DNA of 29,248 nucleotides from Jaenimonas drosophilae (lineage: Eukaryota > Euglenozoa > Kinetoplastea > Trypanosomatida > Trypanosomatidae). The stretch lies in contig JASAON010001446.1 of assembly GCA_030849065.1 (NCBI GenBank), positions 1 to 29,248 on the forward strand, read 5' to 3'. Numbering within the stretch: the stretch's first letter is position 1; every line of letters begins with the position of its first letter. Both the position numbers and the translations under genes were made by a program. Positions 16,694 to 25,400 of the stretch are shown here, in pieces. The notes beneath the pieces were generated by a model. That model was not told the DNA's origin. It made no database searches and saw only the letters and a program-made list of their open reading frames with translations.

Positions 16694-17230
16694 TCAATTG
16701 GAGTCTGATGGTTGCGGCAGAGACATCACACCACCACCGTTTTCAGGAATCATCTCATCGTCCAGCATCTGTCGTTCCGGGCCTCTAAACACTTGCAGCC
16801 GGTAGCTGACGGCCTTCATGTAGGCAAACCACGACGCAAAGCCGCCGATGACGGCAGCGATTGAGCTCATCACGAAGACCATAATGTCCAGCGGGTAAAT
16901 GAACTGACTATCAAGGCCGAGAAAAATAAGAAGCTCAATGACGGCAATCGGAAGCGAGGAGCTGAGGAACATCACGGAGATACCTCCCTGGAGACGCCCC
17001 GTTCGTCGTTGTTTTGAACGACCGTACTTGTACGCGTACACAAACAATGGAGCTCCAACAAATGCATACGCCGCCAAACCAGCGATGGCGAAGATGAGGT
17101 AGACGGATGCCAGAATGGGTTTCATGACTTGCCTTCGAGTGTAAACCACATAATTCACCATCACCAACACCGTGAGGACGAAGTGGAAGAGGAGGCAGTA
17201 GAGTGGTACAGAGAGTCGTAGAAGCCGCAT
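16694..17230 (-). CDS. Four-span membrane protein, family unknown
   Basis: The 178-residue product has four predicted membrane spans at about 6-30, 38-67, 83-106 and 111-138, a basic loop between spans two and three (YGRSKQRRTGR, about 69-79) and a hydrophilic tail of about 40 residues with Pro, Glu and Ser. I do not recognise a family; the layout resembles small tetraspan proteins generally. ATG at 17230 was chosen because the best acceptor AG, at 17253-17252, lies 22 bases upstream, which excludes the longer TTG-started frame. An ATG at 17247, in another frame, would come first in such an mRNA and start a short overlapping upstream frame. It lies between the pantothenate kinase fusion and RPB9. 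Confidence 0.7.
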   Translation of the reverse strand: MRLLRLSVPLYCLLFHFVLTVLVMVNYVVYTRRQVMKPILASVYLIFAIAGLAAYAFVGAPLFVYAYKYGRSKQRRTGRLQGGISVMFLSSSLPIAVIELLIFLGLDSQFIYPLDIMVFVMSSIAAVIGGFASWFAYMKAVSYRLQVFRGPERQMLDDEMIPENGGGVMSLPQPSDSN

Positions 17231-17573
17231 GATGATGGTTTGCACATGCGACTGTTGTGTGGGTGAAAAAAAATCCAATTCAACTAAATTGCTGCGAACC
17301 AAGTCGTACCGTGGGTGTATCTAGGTCTACGTACGAGTGTGATCTAGAGTAGGCAGCTACAGAAGGAAGATGGAAAAGAAGAAAAGAAGAAAAGACATGT
17401 GGCAGTGCAGGCGATGAAGCGGCTGTCTCTGCCGTGGCTCCCCTGGAGAAGGGGATTCATTCATTCAGCACATAGCATCCAATCAGGATTACAGATACGC
17501 CTTGGGAATCCATGCGTTTGGAGCGACGAGTTAACCAGTACGCTCCATCCACAGTGGCGCTCACGGCAATGGG
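17231..17573. other. Intergenic region / 3' UTR of RPB9
   Basis: About 320 bases follow the RPB9 stop at 17574 and include the splice signal of the next gene. An A/G-rich plus-strand run at about 17360-17395 is a second pyrimidine tract on the transcript strand. No coding or RNA gene seen. Confidence 0.4.
17252..17276 (-). promoter_or_regulatory. Predicted trans-splice acceptor for the four-span protein
   Basis: Minus-strand GGATTTTTTTTCACCCACACAACAG is a strong U-tract followed by the AG at 17253-17252, 22 bases before the ATG. Two weaker AGs lie upstream of the tract. Confidence 0.5.
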
Positions 17574-17990
17574 CTACGCTTCATCTGCCTGCTCACCCTT
17601 CCACACATGGCGGCAGGTGGGATTCGAACATGCGAAGTAGAGCGTCATGTCTTCTTGGGGCTGGCCAAGAGGATTGACGAAACACGCCACGCCGCTCATC
17701 ATGCATCTCTTGCAGTGCTGCGTAGGATCACGCTGTGCGGTCGGGTCGCTGGCAAACTCTGCCAGGAGCTTCGTCTCACCCTCCGTTCCTCCGCTCTTCA
17801 GCTTGAGGTTGAGGACGTACACCAGGTTGGACCCAAGGAACTCGTCCGTCTTGTTGCAGTTACTACAGTACCACAGCATCTTGCGCTCATCATCACTCTG
17901 AGGATAGAGGAGGTTGCTGCAGGTGGAGCAGAAGAGCATCGGTGCGGTGGCATCATCGGCGATGCCGTGGGGAGAGGCACCAATTTCCAT
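17574..17990 (-). CDS. RPB9: DNA-directed RNA polymerase II subunit RPB9
   Basis: A 138-residue protein with two zinc ribbons in the RPB9 layout. The N-terminal ribbon uses Cys21, Cys24, Cys42 and Cys45 (FCSTCSNLLYP ... YCSNCNKTD). The C-terminal TFIIS-like ribbon uses Cys93, Cys96, Cys121 and Cys126 (HCKRCMMSG ... FACSNPTCRHVW). The SDPTxxRDPTQ linker before the second ribbon and the C-x4-C pair with HVW are RPB9 hallmarks. The subunit binds the polymerase lobe/jaw and affects start-site choice, elongation and fidelity. RPA12 and RPC11 are related, but their usual acidic DE hairpin with Q-RS is not present here (the ribbon loop reads NPLGQPQEDMTL), which favours RPB9. ATG at 17990 follows a pyrimidine tract and AG choices at 18034-18021. 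Length is typical, with a short N-terminal extension. Confidence 0.87.
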   Translation of the reverse strand: MEIGASPHGIADDATAPMLFCSTCSNLLYPQSDDERKMLWYCSNCNKTDEFLGSNLVYVLNLKLKSGGTEGETKLLAEFASDPTAQRDPTQHCKRCMMSGVACFVNPLGQPQEDMTLYFACSNPTCRHVWKGEQADEA

Positions 17991-18317
17991 GGCTCCACAA
18001 ACACAAATCGCAAAGCTTAACTACTTACGAAACTTGAAGAAAATGAAGGAAGAAAACAAAGAACACAACTTACACATGCACACTTCGGCCACACAGCGAT
18101 GACATGAAAGTGGGGCACACGTACCCTCCACCTCATCAGATGGTGTACGCCAGCAATGGGCATACAAACATCCAAATGAGGGCTATTTCAACTGTTGTTG
18201 CTTTTTTCGTTCAGAGAAGACATCAATAACTTCGGCAACATAGCCTTCGCAACACCCGTGTGCCATCTTTTCTTGGTTGGCAAGTGCTGCTGCACTTGCC
18301 CCACGCACCGCCCCCTC
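17991..18317. other. Intergenic region / 3' UTR of proteasome beta-3
   Basis: About 250 bases follow the proteasome stop at 18318, then the RPB9 splice signal. No convincing frame or RNA gene seen. Confidence 0.4.
18021..18063 (-). promoter_or_regulatory. Predicted trans-splice acceptor region for RPB9
   Basis: Minus-strand GTTCTTTGTTTTCTTCCTTC then ATTTTCTTCAAG gives candidate AGs at 18034-18033, 18025-18024 and 18022-18021, about 30-45 bases before the ATG. Which one is used cannot be decided here. Confidence 0.5.
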
Positions 18318-18935
18318 CTAATCCTTACGGCCGTTAATGAGACGGGTAACCATCTTGCCCTTTGTCACCAAGATGGCCACCGCTCCATAACCGGAAAGAC
18401 TGTCGCGGTCGCAGGCAGACAACATCGCCTGTGCCGCTACTTCGAAGAGTTCCTCCGCTTCTAAGTTGGGCCGCCAGAGCGCCTCGCACATGCCGTGAAG
18501 GCTGTCGGCGCAGGTGCCCGCGCAGACGTAGTCTTCCGGCTCACACGGGGCACCAATCAGATCCATGGCGCAGAGGAAGACATCTCCCGTCTTGGGGTCT
18601 ATGCTTCCCACAACCGGCTCCACAAACCACGGTCCAAAGCGCGCCTCGTACAGCATGGCCGCCACCATGGAGCACAATGCCTTGCCGCTGATATCGCGCT
18701 CCTCACGCAGCTTGTACATCTCCGTCTGAAAACGTAACTTGTGTGCGAAGGTCTGCTGATCGGTGCGAAGGCCAGTGAGACCAATCACGACGGTGTCGTT
18801 GATCACGTGCAGCTTTGGTACCTCCATGGAGATGGTCTTGAGCTGCTCACCAAGTCGGTTATCGGAGATGATCACGAAGCACTCCTTTCCGGCCATGGCC
18901 ATGACGGAGCCGCCGCTGTATTGAAGGATGGACAT
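18318..18935 (-). CDS. 20S proteasome subunit beta-3 (PSMB3 type)
   Basis: The 205-residue protein has exactly the usual length of proteasome beta-3. It starts MSILQYSGGSVMAMAGKECF, as expected for this subunit, which keeps no propeptide and has no N-terminal catalytic threonine. Other family marks are VIGLTGLRTDQQTF at about 53-66, LYEARFGPWFVEPVVGSIDPKTG, the DLIGAP and GTCADSLHGMCEALWRPN blocks, and AMLSACDRDSLSGYGAV. It is a non-catalytic structural member of the beta ring. ATG at 18935 is favoured over an upstream in-frame GTG because length and N-terminus then match the family, and because the leader from the predicted acceptor at 19079-19078 has no ATG before it. Confidence 0.95.
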   Translation of the reverse strand: MSILQYSGGSVMAMAGKECFVIISDNRLGEQLKTISMEVPKLHVINDTVVIGLTGLRTDQQTFAHKLRFQTEMYKLREERDISGKALCSMVAAMLYEARFGPWFVEPVVGSIDPKTGDVFLCAMDLIGAPCEPEDYVCAGTCADSLHGMCEALWRPNLEAEELFEVAAQAMLSACDRDSLSGYGAVAILVTKGKMVTRLINGRKD

Positions 18936-19299
18936 GGTTTGGTCTTCGTGAGTAGAAAACTCTCTGGATATATCGTCGTGATGAGTTTGTTTGTTGAATG
19001 AATGAGCTACTGGCACTCAAGCGATAACCACAACCAAGGCAGTACGGTACACCACAAATTGAGCTATCAACTTCTAACTGACGAAAACATGGGTAGAGAA
19101 GAAGAGTATAGGTGACTGGAGATACACCACCGTCACACACAACAAAGGTTGGATGGCAGAAGAAGAAAAACAACGCGGATTGCAATGATGATGTTTTTAT
19201 CTGTTCGCGGCGGGAATGCAACAGGGAGGATAGGAGATTGGCTACGATTCTGTGAAGAACAAGTGGGAATGCAGATTGAGTTACCTAGGCCTCACCCCT
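18936..19299. other. Intergenic region: beta-3 leader and 3' UTR of the 71-residue protein gene
   Basis: The part from 18936 to 19077 is the presumed ATG-free leader of beta-3. The rest is the short 3' UTR of the upstream gene, with pyrimidine-rich transcript segments near 19170-19150. Nothing else recognised. Confidence 0.4.
19078..19109 (-). promoter_or_regulatory. Predicted trans-splice acceptor for proteasome beta-3
   Basis: Minus-strand TACTCTTCTTCTCTACCCATGTTTTCGTCAG ends at 19079-19078. It leaves a leader of about 142 bases that contains no ATG before the beta-3 start, which supports the choice; closer AGs (for example near 18989) lack a pyrimidine tract. Confidence 0.4.
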
Positions 19300-19515
19300 T
19301 CACTGACGTTCGCGATACTTCTTGCCAGCCTCCACAAGCACAGGATGCGTGAAGCCCTCCAGCTTTCCATCTTCTGAGTAAATGGGTAAGAAATCGTGGC
19401 CAAACTTCACCACATCTTCGTTCGCCCGGCTAAACTTCACAATGGCACCAATCACAGCAACAGAAACCAGACCAGGAAGGTACACCCTCCAGTTTGTCTT
19501 GTAAGGTTGACGCAT
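19300..19515 (-). CDS. Small single-span protein (71 residues), unknown, possibly mitochondrial
   Basis: A 71-residue frame from ATG at 19515 to TGA at 19300. A basic start (MRQPYKTNWR) is followed by one membrane span at about 11-28 (VYLPGLVSVAVIGAIVKF) and a hydrophilic tail with PVLVEAGKKYRERQ at the end. The shape is typical of small inner-membrane accessory subunits of respiratory complexes or assembly factors, but I recognise no family. Reality is supported by its co-directional place between two real genes, a splice-acceptor-like AG at 19573-19572 with a pyrimidine-rich stretch, an ATG-free leader, and clean coding-like composition. The localisation is inference. Confidence 0.65.
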   Translation of the reverse strand: MRQPYKTNWRVYLPGLVSVAVIGAIVKFSRANEDVVKFGHDFLPIYSEDGKLEGFTHPVLVEAGKKYRERQ

Positions 19516-19571
19516 GACAACGCCACTACGTTATGCACACCGTGTTCTTGTGTAAAGCTACTGAACCTAAT

Positions 19572-19602
19572 CTACACCGAAGCACAAGAAAGTAAAGTGA
19601 GA
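19572..19602 (-). promoter_or_regulatory. Predicted trans-splice acceptor for the 71-residue protein
   Basis: Minus-strand CTCACTTTACTTTCTTGTGC then TTCGGTGTAG ends at 19573-19572, 57 bases before the ATG, with no ATG in between. Confidence 0.45.
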
Positions 19603-19914
19603 ATAACCTTTGGATCCACCACTAACACATCCTTCCTCTCCACGGGCAGAAAAAGAAGCACAGCTATACCCATACCATTTGTCTGCTGCACAGCCACACG
19701 GCTATCACACTCCCTCTCGCATGAGGTTTCCACGATACCAACAATTCGTGGTGAAACAGCATCCAAGCTACCTCTTTGCCATGGAAGGCAGGGGAAGATG
19801 AGCACATTGGCCAGAGATTCTCGAGTCGAAGGAGTCGGAGCACGACGACAGCGAGCTGGAGTCGAGAACCACAACACACAATTTGTGCTTCTCCAACAAC
19901 CACGCTTATTACTC

Positions 19915-19933
19915 ATCATCATCATCATCATCA
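19915..19933. repeat. (ATC)n microsatellite
   Basis: Six uninterrupted ATC/CAT units on the plus strand, (GAT)n in the transcript, inside the presumed cyclase 3' UTR. Confidence 0.65.
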
Positions 19934-20281
19934 CGATGCACATATTGCAGTGCACAAGTCTTAACATCCCACGAAAGAAAACAAAACAAAACAAGTCACA
20001 ACAATACAAAGAAACAAACAAGAAAGATTGGTTGATGGAGGAATGCAACAAGAAAAAGAATCAAAACAGTGATCGCGTCCGAATTTACGTAACAATGCAA
20101 CAACGATCTGTTCCATCATGGCCCAGTGGTACCCACTCATCAACTGGAAGCAGAATCTGTGCATTCATTCAAATCGAACACATGACACGTCTTCTTACCA
20201 AGCATTTATAGAGCTACTCCCCCAATAGGAGGGGAGGGGGGAAACGTGGCTCGATTCACACATTGAAGTGAGCGTATATCG

Positions 20282-22228
20282 TTAAATGTAGTAGCCTTCT
20301 GCCGTTCTTGGACGAATCTCCTCTGCCGAGACCACCTCCGTTTCTGTGCGTTCAATCTTGTTGGTGAATGTACGTCCATCGAAACACTTGGGGACGATAG
20401 AGACCAGATGCACCGGCTGATCAATGCCTTTGAGGGAAGCGAGGCCAACATCAGATACAGAGATGAAGCAATCCAAACCACGATCGTCCAGCTTTACACT
20501 AGGCGAGGGTATCTCCAGTGAGCGCAGCACACCAGGGCACGGCTCACGATGAAACTCTGGAATGAGCTTCAAGGATTCGTAACTTTCTTTAGACATGAGA
20601 ATTTGCCCGCCGCAGGAGGCAGCCTCAATACGTGCACAGCGGTTTACACTTGGGCCGTAGTAGTCATACCGACGATGAATGGTATCGTAGGTGGCTGTGG
20701 CTTCGGTGCAGTGTTCTACACCAATACGTACACGCAGCGTCGTATCATCCCAGGCTTTGGGGTCTCCGCCACCTTGTGTCTCGTCGACCATCTTGAAGTT
20801 TGGAGCAATGGGGGCCATGCGCATCAACACCAGCTGAATGGAGAGCGCAATCTCCAACCCCACGAGCACATTCTTCGCGGCAATAATAAATGAATCGCCC
20901 ACAGTCTTCACCTCATAGGCGCCGTATTCAGCAATCAAGCCGCGAATGAGACGATGGTGCTGCTTCACGGCCGCCCCCATTGAATCGGAGTCCTTTTGCC
21001 ACAGATTAGTGCTGGACTCAATGTCTGTAAACAAGAGACAGAAGGCTTCGTTGTTACTAGGTGCACGTTTGTTGGCCACGCTGTTGATGCCACTCGCCAT
21101 GCCCGTGGCAATGCCGTTGACCATGTACTCAAACGCCCACTTGAAGCGGTGCTCCATGGGAGGATTCCACTCCTCGGACAAAAAACGTTTGCACGTCAAG
21201 ACAAATGGCTGAGTAAAGGCCTTTAGGTTTTCTAGAGAAACGTTGTAGGCAACGTGGCGCGCACCGAGCTCCTCCATGTACTCCTTGGAGCGCTCACGAT
21301 CCAACAAGTTACCCACGATATCAACAAATGACTGAAACACACGATTGGCAGATCGTAAATCGTTGAGAGCATCGAATTTAGAGAGATCCCCACACATTTC
21401 CATCGCAATTGCGTACATGGTACCTACAAACTGCTGTCGTCCACTAAGACGGTCTTGGCGTTCCTTGAGAATTTTGAAGTCACTCTGTAACGCCCGAAGA
21501 GTGGCCTCACGATGCTGCTCACCAAGTCGATCACCTTCCAGACTATTGCACCCATGCTCCACCTGACTAAGAAGGGTGGTCCAGAAGCTGTTCCACTCCT
21601 CTTCAGACTGCTCGTACACCCTCTTGCCCACAAACTTTGGGAAGAACTTGAAGAAGGACTCCTTCAAATGAACAAAGGTTTCAAAGGTAACGCCGTGCTT
21701 TCGATGGCGAGCCCCGGCCTTGGTCAGGATGTCGAGCGACACCTGTGGTTTTTCGTAGAAGTGAACGGCGGTGGCCAACATGCGCATCAACGCCCGTGGC
21801 TGTTCATCTGGATCAATGCCAAAAAAGAGTACTTGCATGGGGACCTCCTTCATCATCATGTCGTGGTACACTGCCCGACCAAAGTCATCGAGAACACCCT
21901 TCTTCGTCAGGCAAAGCCAGGTTACCTCTACGGTGTACTGTGTTTTCTTGATGATTTTCTTCAAGTTTTCTAGCTCTCGGGTGAGAAGCGTTAGGTCCTC
22001 CAAATCAGCTTTGGAAATACTCGATCCACCTTTGCGTTGACGTTGGCGAAGTTGTTCCGAAGCTGCCATAAGTGAATCATGAAAGTAGTTGGTCAGTCCA
22101 TCCTGATGCTCCCGAAAGTCTCCGGAGCAATCCTCCGAAGCCGGTGGATCACTTCCAAGCTTCATCCTAGATTGAGAAAAGCTCCGCCCTGCCGGGGGTG
22201 AGTCTCCGCCACCACTTCGACTAGGCAT
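20282..22228 (-). CDS. Soluble adenylate cyclase with two N-terminal globin domains (HemAC-like)
   Basis: The 648-residue protein has no membrane span. Residues about 95-222 form a sensor-type globin: VEVTW, DDFGRAVYHDM, a CD-corner Phe in VLFFGIDPDEQPRALMRML, and AGARHRKHGV with the likely proximal His175. Residues about 248-375 form a second globin with LGARHVAYNV and likely proximal His325, 150 residues later. A class III cyclase catalytic domain follows at about 392-555: metal ligands Asp402 (FTDIESST) and Asp445 (VGDSFII), adenine-specifying Lys441 (EVKTVGD) and Asp522 (YDYYGPSVN), and the transition-state pair Asn529 and Arg533. These favour ATP over GTP. A C-terminal 90-residue tail has no known domain. 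Leishmania HemAC is a globin-coupled, oxygen-responsive soluble adenylate cyclase, so this is probably its counterpart, making cAMP in response to a haem ligand. Class III cyclases work as dimers. ATG at 22228 follows an AG at 22252-22251. Confidence 0.88.
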   Translation of the reverse strand: MPSRSGGGDSPPAGRSFSQSRMKLGSDPPASEDCSGDFREHQDGLTNYFHDSLMAASEQLRQRQRKGGSSISKADLEDLTLLTRELENLKKIIKKTQYTVEVTWLCLTKKGVLDDFGRAVYHDMMMKEVPMQVLFFGIDPDEQPRALMRMLATAVHFYEKPQVSLDILTKAGARHRKHGVTFETFVHLKESFFKFFPKFVGKRVYEQSEEEWNSFWTTLLSQVEHGCNSLEGDRLGEQHREATLRALQSDFKILKERQDRLSGRQQFVGTMYAIAMEMCGDLSKFDALNDLRSANRVFQSFVDIVGNLLDRERSKEYMEELGARHVAYNVSLENLKAFTQPFVLTCKRFLSEEWNPPMEHRFKWAFEYMVNGIATGMASGINSVANKRAPSNNEAFCLLFTDIESSTNLWQKDSDSMGAAVKQHHRLIRGLIAEYGAYEVKTVGDSFIIAAKNVLVGLEIALSIQLVLMRMAPIAPNFKMVDETQGGGDPKAWDDTTLRVRIGVEHCTEATATYDTIHRRYDYYGPSVNRCARIEAASCGGQILMSKESYESLKLIPEFHREPCPGVLRSLEIPSPSVKLDDRGLDCFISVSDVGLASLKGIDQPVHLVSIVPKCFDGRTFTNKIERTETEVVSAEEIRPRTAEGYYI

Positions 22229-22250
22229 GTTGTGTGGAGCTAAACAGAAC

Positions 22251-22280
22251 CTGTGTTAGGGAAAGATTTATGGAAGAGTC
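22251..22280 (-). promoter_or_regulatory. Predicted trans-splice acceptor for the globin cyclase
   Basis: Minus-strand TGACTCTTCCATAAATCTTTCCCTAACACAG ends at 22252-22251, 22 bases before the ATG. The intergenic distance from the channel gene stop is only 262 bases. Confidence 0.5.
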
Positions 22281-22490
22281 AGTGCATTCATCGACGTGTG
22301 TGAGCAGCACAACAACACAGTCAGTGAGGTCCCACACAGGGAGACGAATTTCACGGAGGAACGGATTGTTTGTCTGTAGATCCACAATTGATTGGGAGAG
22401 AGATTTTTCTATGCGTTGTTGGTGTATGTGCTGCGCACACAGGTGCGAATAGGTGCTCTATACGCGTTGTTGTGTTTTCATCATGTACAA

Positions 22491-25400
22491 CTACAGAATT
22501 TGCGAGTCAATGCTGTCGGAGTGAGCCTCACCGAGCTCTTCTACAGTAGGCGAGGCTGGGGCGGTGGTCAGGTTCACACCGCCACCACGTGGAATGAGCT
22601 GCTGGTAGTGCCCACGTAGGCGGTCGAGCACGTCATGATGATCGGCTCCGGGGTTGAAGGTGAGACGGCCATGCTTCACCGCCTCCTCAAAGGTCTCTGA
22701 GGAGCGGAAGTCAATGTTGCGGTGTAATTGAAGGCTGCGGAAGGAGCGGCGAAGCTGTGAGAGGTACACCCGCTCACGAAGTGAACGAGTGGGGTCCGCG
22801 TCAAAGGTCAGCTGAGCCTTGTGCATGCGCCAGAGTGATTGCATGAGTGTGGCACCACGAAGCTTCTGCGTGGACTTGAAGAAGTCGAGCCACAAGCGCG
22901 TTTCTACAGACGAATCTGATGGGAAGCTGAGCTCAAACAGGGCGATTGCCTGGATGAGTCGAAGAGGATGGACGTAAATGGTGGGCACCACAGGCTCTCG
23001 CTGTGGCGTGGGGATAGCCTCGAGTGGGTTCCCTTCACTAGTCTGCTCCTTTGCCGCTGGTGGGAAAACCTCGAGGGATGAAAAGCTGAGTTTGGCAGGG
23101 CCACCAGCCCGGTAGGTGACCCACTGGTCCATGTACTCGTGCACCTGAAGCTGGCGCTTCTCTCGAATCGGGAGGTAGGTGAGAAGTTGCCGCAGGGCAA
23201 ACATAAACCGTCGCTGATTTGCTGGTCGGCAAATGTTAAGCTCCTCCAGCAGGTGTGGTAGCGTCCATAGTGGGATGCCACTCAGAGTGAAGACGTGCCT
23301 CAGCTTTTGGCGTTGCATCTTGAGCCGCACTTGGGGACGCATGTCATCGTGCACCTTTGCCCCCTCTCGCAGAATGGCATCGATGCCACCAAACAAGGTG
23401 TTGTACATGAACTGAGCCTTGGGTGGAAGTGGAACACCGCCACGGAAGGGTACGAGCAGCACCGCAATCACCAAGCCACACGTGGTCGAGAGCAGCACTT
23501 TCCCAATCACTGCCAATGCAAACAGTAATTTGGCACTGGAGTAGTTGTTGGAAATCAGCTCCACAGAGGTACCCGCTGCCATCATATCAAGGGCCACGCT
23601 CGTCGCGTTGTAGGGCTGCCATGCACGGTTCACCACTGCGGGGACGGCGGAGGTGAAAATCTGCCGCACCAACTCATTGAAGGCTTCGTGCCACATGGAG
23701 GGTGTAATGGGTACGTCAGTTGCCGCCACAGCCACATCGCACATGGCGCTCGATGAACCGAAAAAGTAAATCAGAATCGTAATCACGGCAAAGAGGAGGA
23801 GGGAGAACTCTCTAAAGAAGGAGAGGGCGTACTGCCGAGGCGTCAGTCGAAGGATGAAGATGAAGCGCACGCAAATGAAGATGACGGCGTAGTTGTCGGC
23901 TGAGATGAGGCACACATCCTTCTCCATCAAAAGTGTAACCGCTAGTGGAAGGGCAAAGGCGTAGTACAGGAGCTCCATCACCGCCAGTGTCATGAGAATA
24001 GCATCGCCAAGCCAAATATTGAGGCACCGTTCATCCTCATTGAAGCAGTGAATGCGAGTCCAGGTACGTACGCAACGATGCACCGCAGCCGACACGGCAG
24101 CCACCGAGGACAGAAGACCCACCAATGTAAAGAACACTTCCCAGGAAAAGAAGAAGTTGTAGTTCTGCTCATCCCTTGAAAAGACGGTGCTGGAGGGACT
24201 AAAGATGCACCCAAAGACGAGCGAAATCACCAACACACCATTTCCCACCCAGCGGTAGTAGAAGTCGTACCGATGAAATCCAAGCATGGACACGGGGTCC
24301 TCCAAAAGAGGAATCGTGTTGATGAGAAGGCTGCGAGAATTGCGAAGGTTTCCGCCAGACCAGTAGAGATAGGCGATGCAGCTAGACATGCACAACGCCG
24401 GGCAGACCCACCAGCTGAAGATGGAGTAGAGCACGTTCGAGTCCTCCGTGAATTGATGGGCAATGTTGGATCGCACGGCCTCCAGCGACTTACCCGGGTG
24501 GTCAACGTAGTGGGCCTTTACCACCTCCACCACGAAGAAGATCAACCCCACAAGCAGAGCGGGGAGCAAAATACGCACCCCACTATCCAGGTAGGACTCA
24601 AGAAACCGCTGCACCTTCGACAAGGGGAAAACCTGAATTTGGAAGATGCGCAACAGCGATACAAATCGCAGTGCTGCAAAGACGCGCACCGAGCGATCGG
24701 TGGAGAAGCCGATGGCCACTGCGGCCAACAAGGTGGCACAGCTCACGACGGTTAGAACACCGGTGCGGTTGCGGGGAAGAACCACCAGGGCACTTACTAC
24801 ACTCAGGACGTGAACGACGGCGGCCACCACCCGCAAAGAGGACGGACTGTGACTGCTGCTCGTGGATGCCCACAAAAAGGCAAAGGAGGCCAGAGTCAGA
24901 ATGGCGTGTGCGGAGTGCAGGGGGGTGGATCGGGTCCACCTAATAGATGAAATGAAGCACAACTTCCACAGCCAATGATGCTCGTGTCGGCTAGCCTTCA
25001 GGGCGTCATCTAGAGAAAGAAAAGTTCCGGTGCTGACGATTTCGTTCTGTACATGCTCGGTGTTCCTCCCACGTGCGATGAAGGAGGAGTCCTCCACCTC
25101 AACTGGAAACACCGCACTGGGTAAGTGGTGCGAGATGTGAAGATGATCGCACATGTTCAAGTCAATGAAGTGACGAAAGGCAATACGCCAGCGATCGTAG
25201 ACCCACATCTTGGCACGTACGGCCATCTTCACAGGAAGGCCAATAGATAACCGCCAATGACGATACCACGTGGCCCCTTCAATGTAGCTGTCGAGGTACT
25301 CCACCACATCCACGTGAAGGCTGTGAAGGACAAGTCGAAGGAAGCGGCCAATAAAGTTGCCAATGTGTAGCAGTGGGTGCAGCAAAATGGAGAGGAAGAA

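Larger units (their letters stand above)
19516..20281. other. Intergenic region / 3' UTR of the adenylate cyclase gene
   Basis: About 710 bases separate the cyclase stop (20282) from the next acceptor. It includes A-rich plus-strand runs at about 19975-20065 (U-rich in the transcript) and an (ATC)n run at 19915-19933. A 271-codon plus-strand frame crosses it but starts with GTG, is low complexity and overlaps the 71-residue gene antisense, so it is not called. Confidence 0.45.

Noticed and set aside
17616..17632. GGTGGGATTCGAAC resembles the reverse complement of a tRNA T-arm
   Set aside because: It lies inside the second zinc ribbon of RPB9 (codons for ACSNPTC). No acceptor stem, D-arm or anticodon arm could be placed around it.
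19396..20211. 271-codon plus-strand frame
   Set aside because: It starts with GTG, crosses the 71-residue gene antisense and consists largely of low-complexity UTR sequence (poly-Ile from (ATC)n, Lys/Asn/Gln-rich runs).
24273..24755. 160-codon plus-strand frame
   Set aside because: It is antisense to membrane block III of the channel-like gene; no similarity to anything known.
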